This document shows, one piece after another, positions 63,172-64,000 of a stretch of DNA of 64,000 nucleotides. The stretch's first letter is position 1. The number at the start of each line of letters is the position of its first letter. The stretch lies in assembly GCA_905221505.1 (NCBI GenBank), contig CAJNDL010000001.1, positions 1 through 64,000 of the forward strand, read 5' to 3'. The notes below the pieces were generated by a model. The model made no database searches and had not been told where the DNA came from. It saw nothing but the letters and a program-made list of their open reading frames with translations. A program made the translations under genes and the position numbers. The DNA is from a bacterium (GTDB lineage Bacteria; Bacillota; Bacilli; Lactobacillales; Streptococcaceae).

Positions 63172-64000
63172 GAAAACCAAAGATAACGGTGATTGGTGGA
63201 GGGACTGGAATCCCCGTCATTCTAAAAAGTCTACGGGAAAAAGATGTGGAAATCGCTGCTATCGTAACGGTGGCAGATGATGGTGGTTCTTCAGGTGAGC
63301 TCCGAAAAAATATGCAGCAGTTGACACCGCCGGGTGATCTCCGCAATGTTCTTGTAGCTATGTCGGATATGCCTAAGTTTTATGAGAAGGTCTTTCAGTA
63401 TCGCTTTTCTGAGGATGCCGGAGCCTTTGCTGGTCATCCACTGGGAAATCTCATTATCGCTGGCTTGTCAGAAATGCAGGGTTCGACCTATAATGCCATG
63501 CAGTTACTAAGCAAATTTTTCCACACAACTGGGAAGATTTATCCTTCCAGTGACCATCCTTTGACTCTTCATGCAGTCTTTCAGGATGGGACGGAAGTGG
63601 CTGGCGAGAGTCATATTGCAGACCATCCGGGCATGATTGACCATGTCTATGTGACCAATACCCTTAACGATGATACACCTCTGGCTAGCCGTCGAGTAGT
63701 GCAGACCATTCTTGAAAGTGACATGATTGTCTTAGGACCAGGTTCTCTCTTTACCTCGATTTTGCCCAATATCGTGATTAAAGAAATAGGGCAGGCGCTT
63801 TTGGAAACCAAGGCAGAAATCGCCTATGTCTGCAATATCATGACCCAACGTGGGGAAACGGAACACTTTACAGATAGCGACCACGTGGAAGTCTTGCATC
63901 GTCACCTTGGTCGCCCTTTTATCGATACTGTTTTAGTGAATATTGAAAAAGTGCCTCAGGAATACATGAATTCCAATCGTTTTGATGAATACTTGGTGCA
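63168..64000 (+). CDS. yvcK: YvcK/GlmR-family protein, cut by window end
   Basis: The first 277 codons are in the window, open to the last base. The start has the UDP-sugar/CofD-like motif [16 protein letters not shown] and [14 protein letters not shown] follow. In Firmicutes the family binds UDP-GlcNAc and adjusts carbon flow to the cell wall. The ATG lies at the rapZ stop (ATGA overlap), the usual rapZ-yvcK-whiA order. Confidence 0.93.
   Translation, partial: MRKPKITVIGGGTGIPVILKSLREKDVEIAAIVTVADDGGSSGELRKNMQQLTPPGDLRNVLVAMSDMPKFYEKVFQYRFSEDAGAFAGHPLGNLIIAGLSEMQGSTYNAMQLLSKFFHTTGKIYPSSDHPLTLHAVFQDGTEVAGESHIADHPGMIDHVYVTNTLNDDTPLASRRVVQTILESDMIVLGPGSLFTSILPNIVIKEIGQALLETKAEIAYVCNIMTQRGETEHFTDSDHVEVLHRHLGRPFIDTVLVNIEKVPQEYMNSNRFDEYLV

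Noticed and set aside
1..64000. CRISPR arrays, tRNA or rRNA genes, prophage
   Set aside because: No regularly spaced repeats, no tRNA-like cloverleaf with TTCGANNC loops at expected positions, and no phage structural or integrase genes were seen by eye.

Overview
The window is a stretch of low-GC Firmicutes chromosome from a mitis-group Streptococcus (S. pneumoniae, S. mitis or S. pseudopneumoniae). The evidence is gene content and repeats. It has MurM/MurN lipid II branching enzymes, a choline-binding GH25 lysozyme of LytC type, RNase J2, Dpr and a scr sucrose locus. It also has at least six BOX repeats, including the BOX-A1R primer-like motif near position 110. Extended -10 promoters (TGnTATAAT) are common, as is usual in streptococci. 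No tRNA, rRNA or CRISPR array was seen.

Layout. 1-6.3 kb: sucrose locus, with scrR-scrB divergent from scrA-scrK, carrying BOX repeats and a structured intergenic element between two copies of one terminator. 6.3-16.1 kb: a VTT-domain membrane protein, then an accessory island. The island holds a type I restriction-modification operon (hsdR-hsdM-hsdS) with a non-specific DNA/RNA nuclease gene 9 bp behind hsdS, a HigB-type toxin with an antitoxin fused to an ImmA/IrrE-like metallopeptidase, and a YbgA/pyrimidine-dimer-glycosylase pair. 16.1-26.4 kb: methionine synthesis (metE under a MET-box, metF), pnp, cysE, a GNAT, cysS, mrnC and a PucR-type regulator. 26.5-35.8 kb: msmK, a polar amino-acid ABC transporter, recJ, rnjB and an esterase. 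36.2-43.1 kb: murM-murN, a membrane-anchored metzincin, uvrC, a phosphoesterase and an amino-acid-binding lipoprotein. 43.3-51.5 kb: nitroreductase, pepV, a UDG-like protein, rhodanese, brnQ, an M42 peptidase, HIT, ldcB and rplK-rplA. 51.6-64 kb: an IS200-type element, a methyltransferase, apt, metA, dnaD, tpiA, lytC, dpr, folA, a 56-codon membrane peptide, clpX, engB, ridA, rapZ and the start of yvcK (cut by the window end).

How the genes work together. Sulfur and methionine supply is spread over metE, metF, cysE and metA. Cell-wall functions are murM/N, ldcB and lytC. RNA turnover is represented by pnp, mrnC and rnjB. Several start codons were moved from the longest possible frame to an internal start with a ribosome binding site (scrA, metE, pnp, cysS, the 29-kb binding protein and its ATPase, pepV, brnQ, tnpA, apt, tpiA, lytC).

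Most notable: the nuclease-bearing restriction/toxin island; the folA allele with Leu100, Ala92 and Phe135, expected to give trimethoprim resistance; a G8 tract in a divergent murM; BOX elements abutting three stop codons in the identical TAA|TACTCTTCG arrangement; a 23-bp palindrome over the dpr -10; and the multi-stem element at 6024-6159. Family assignments come from recognised motifs and recall; no database search was run.
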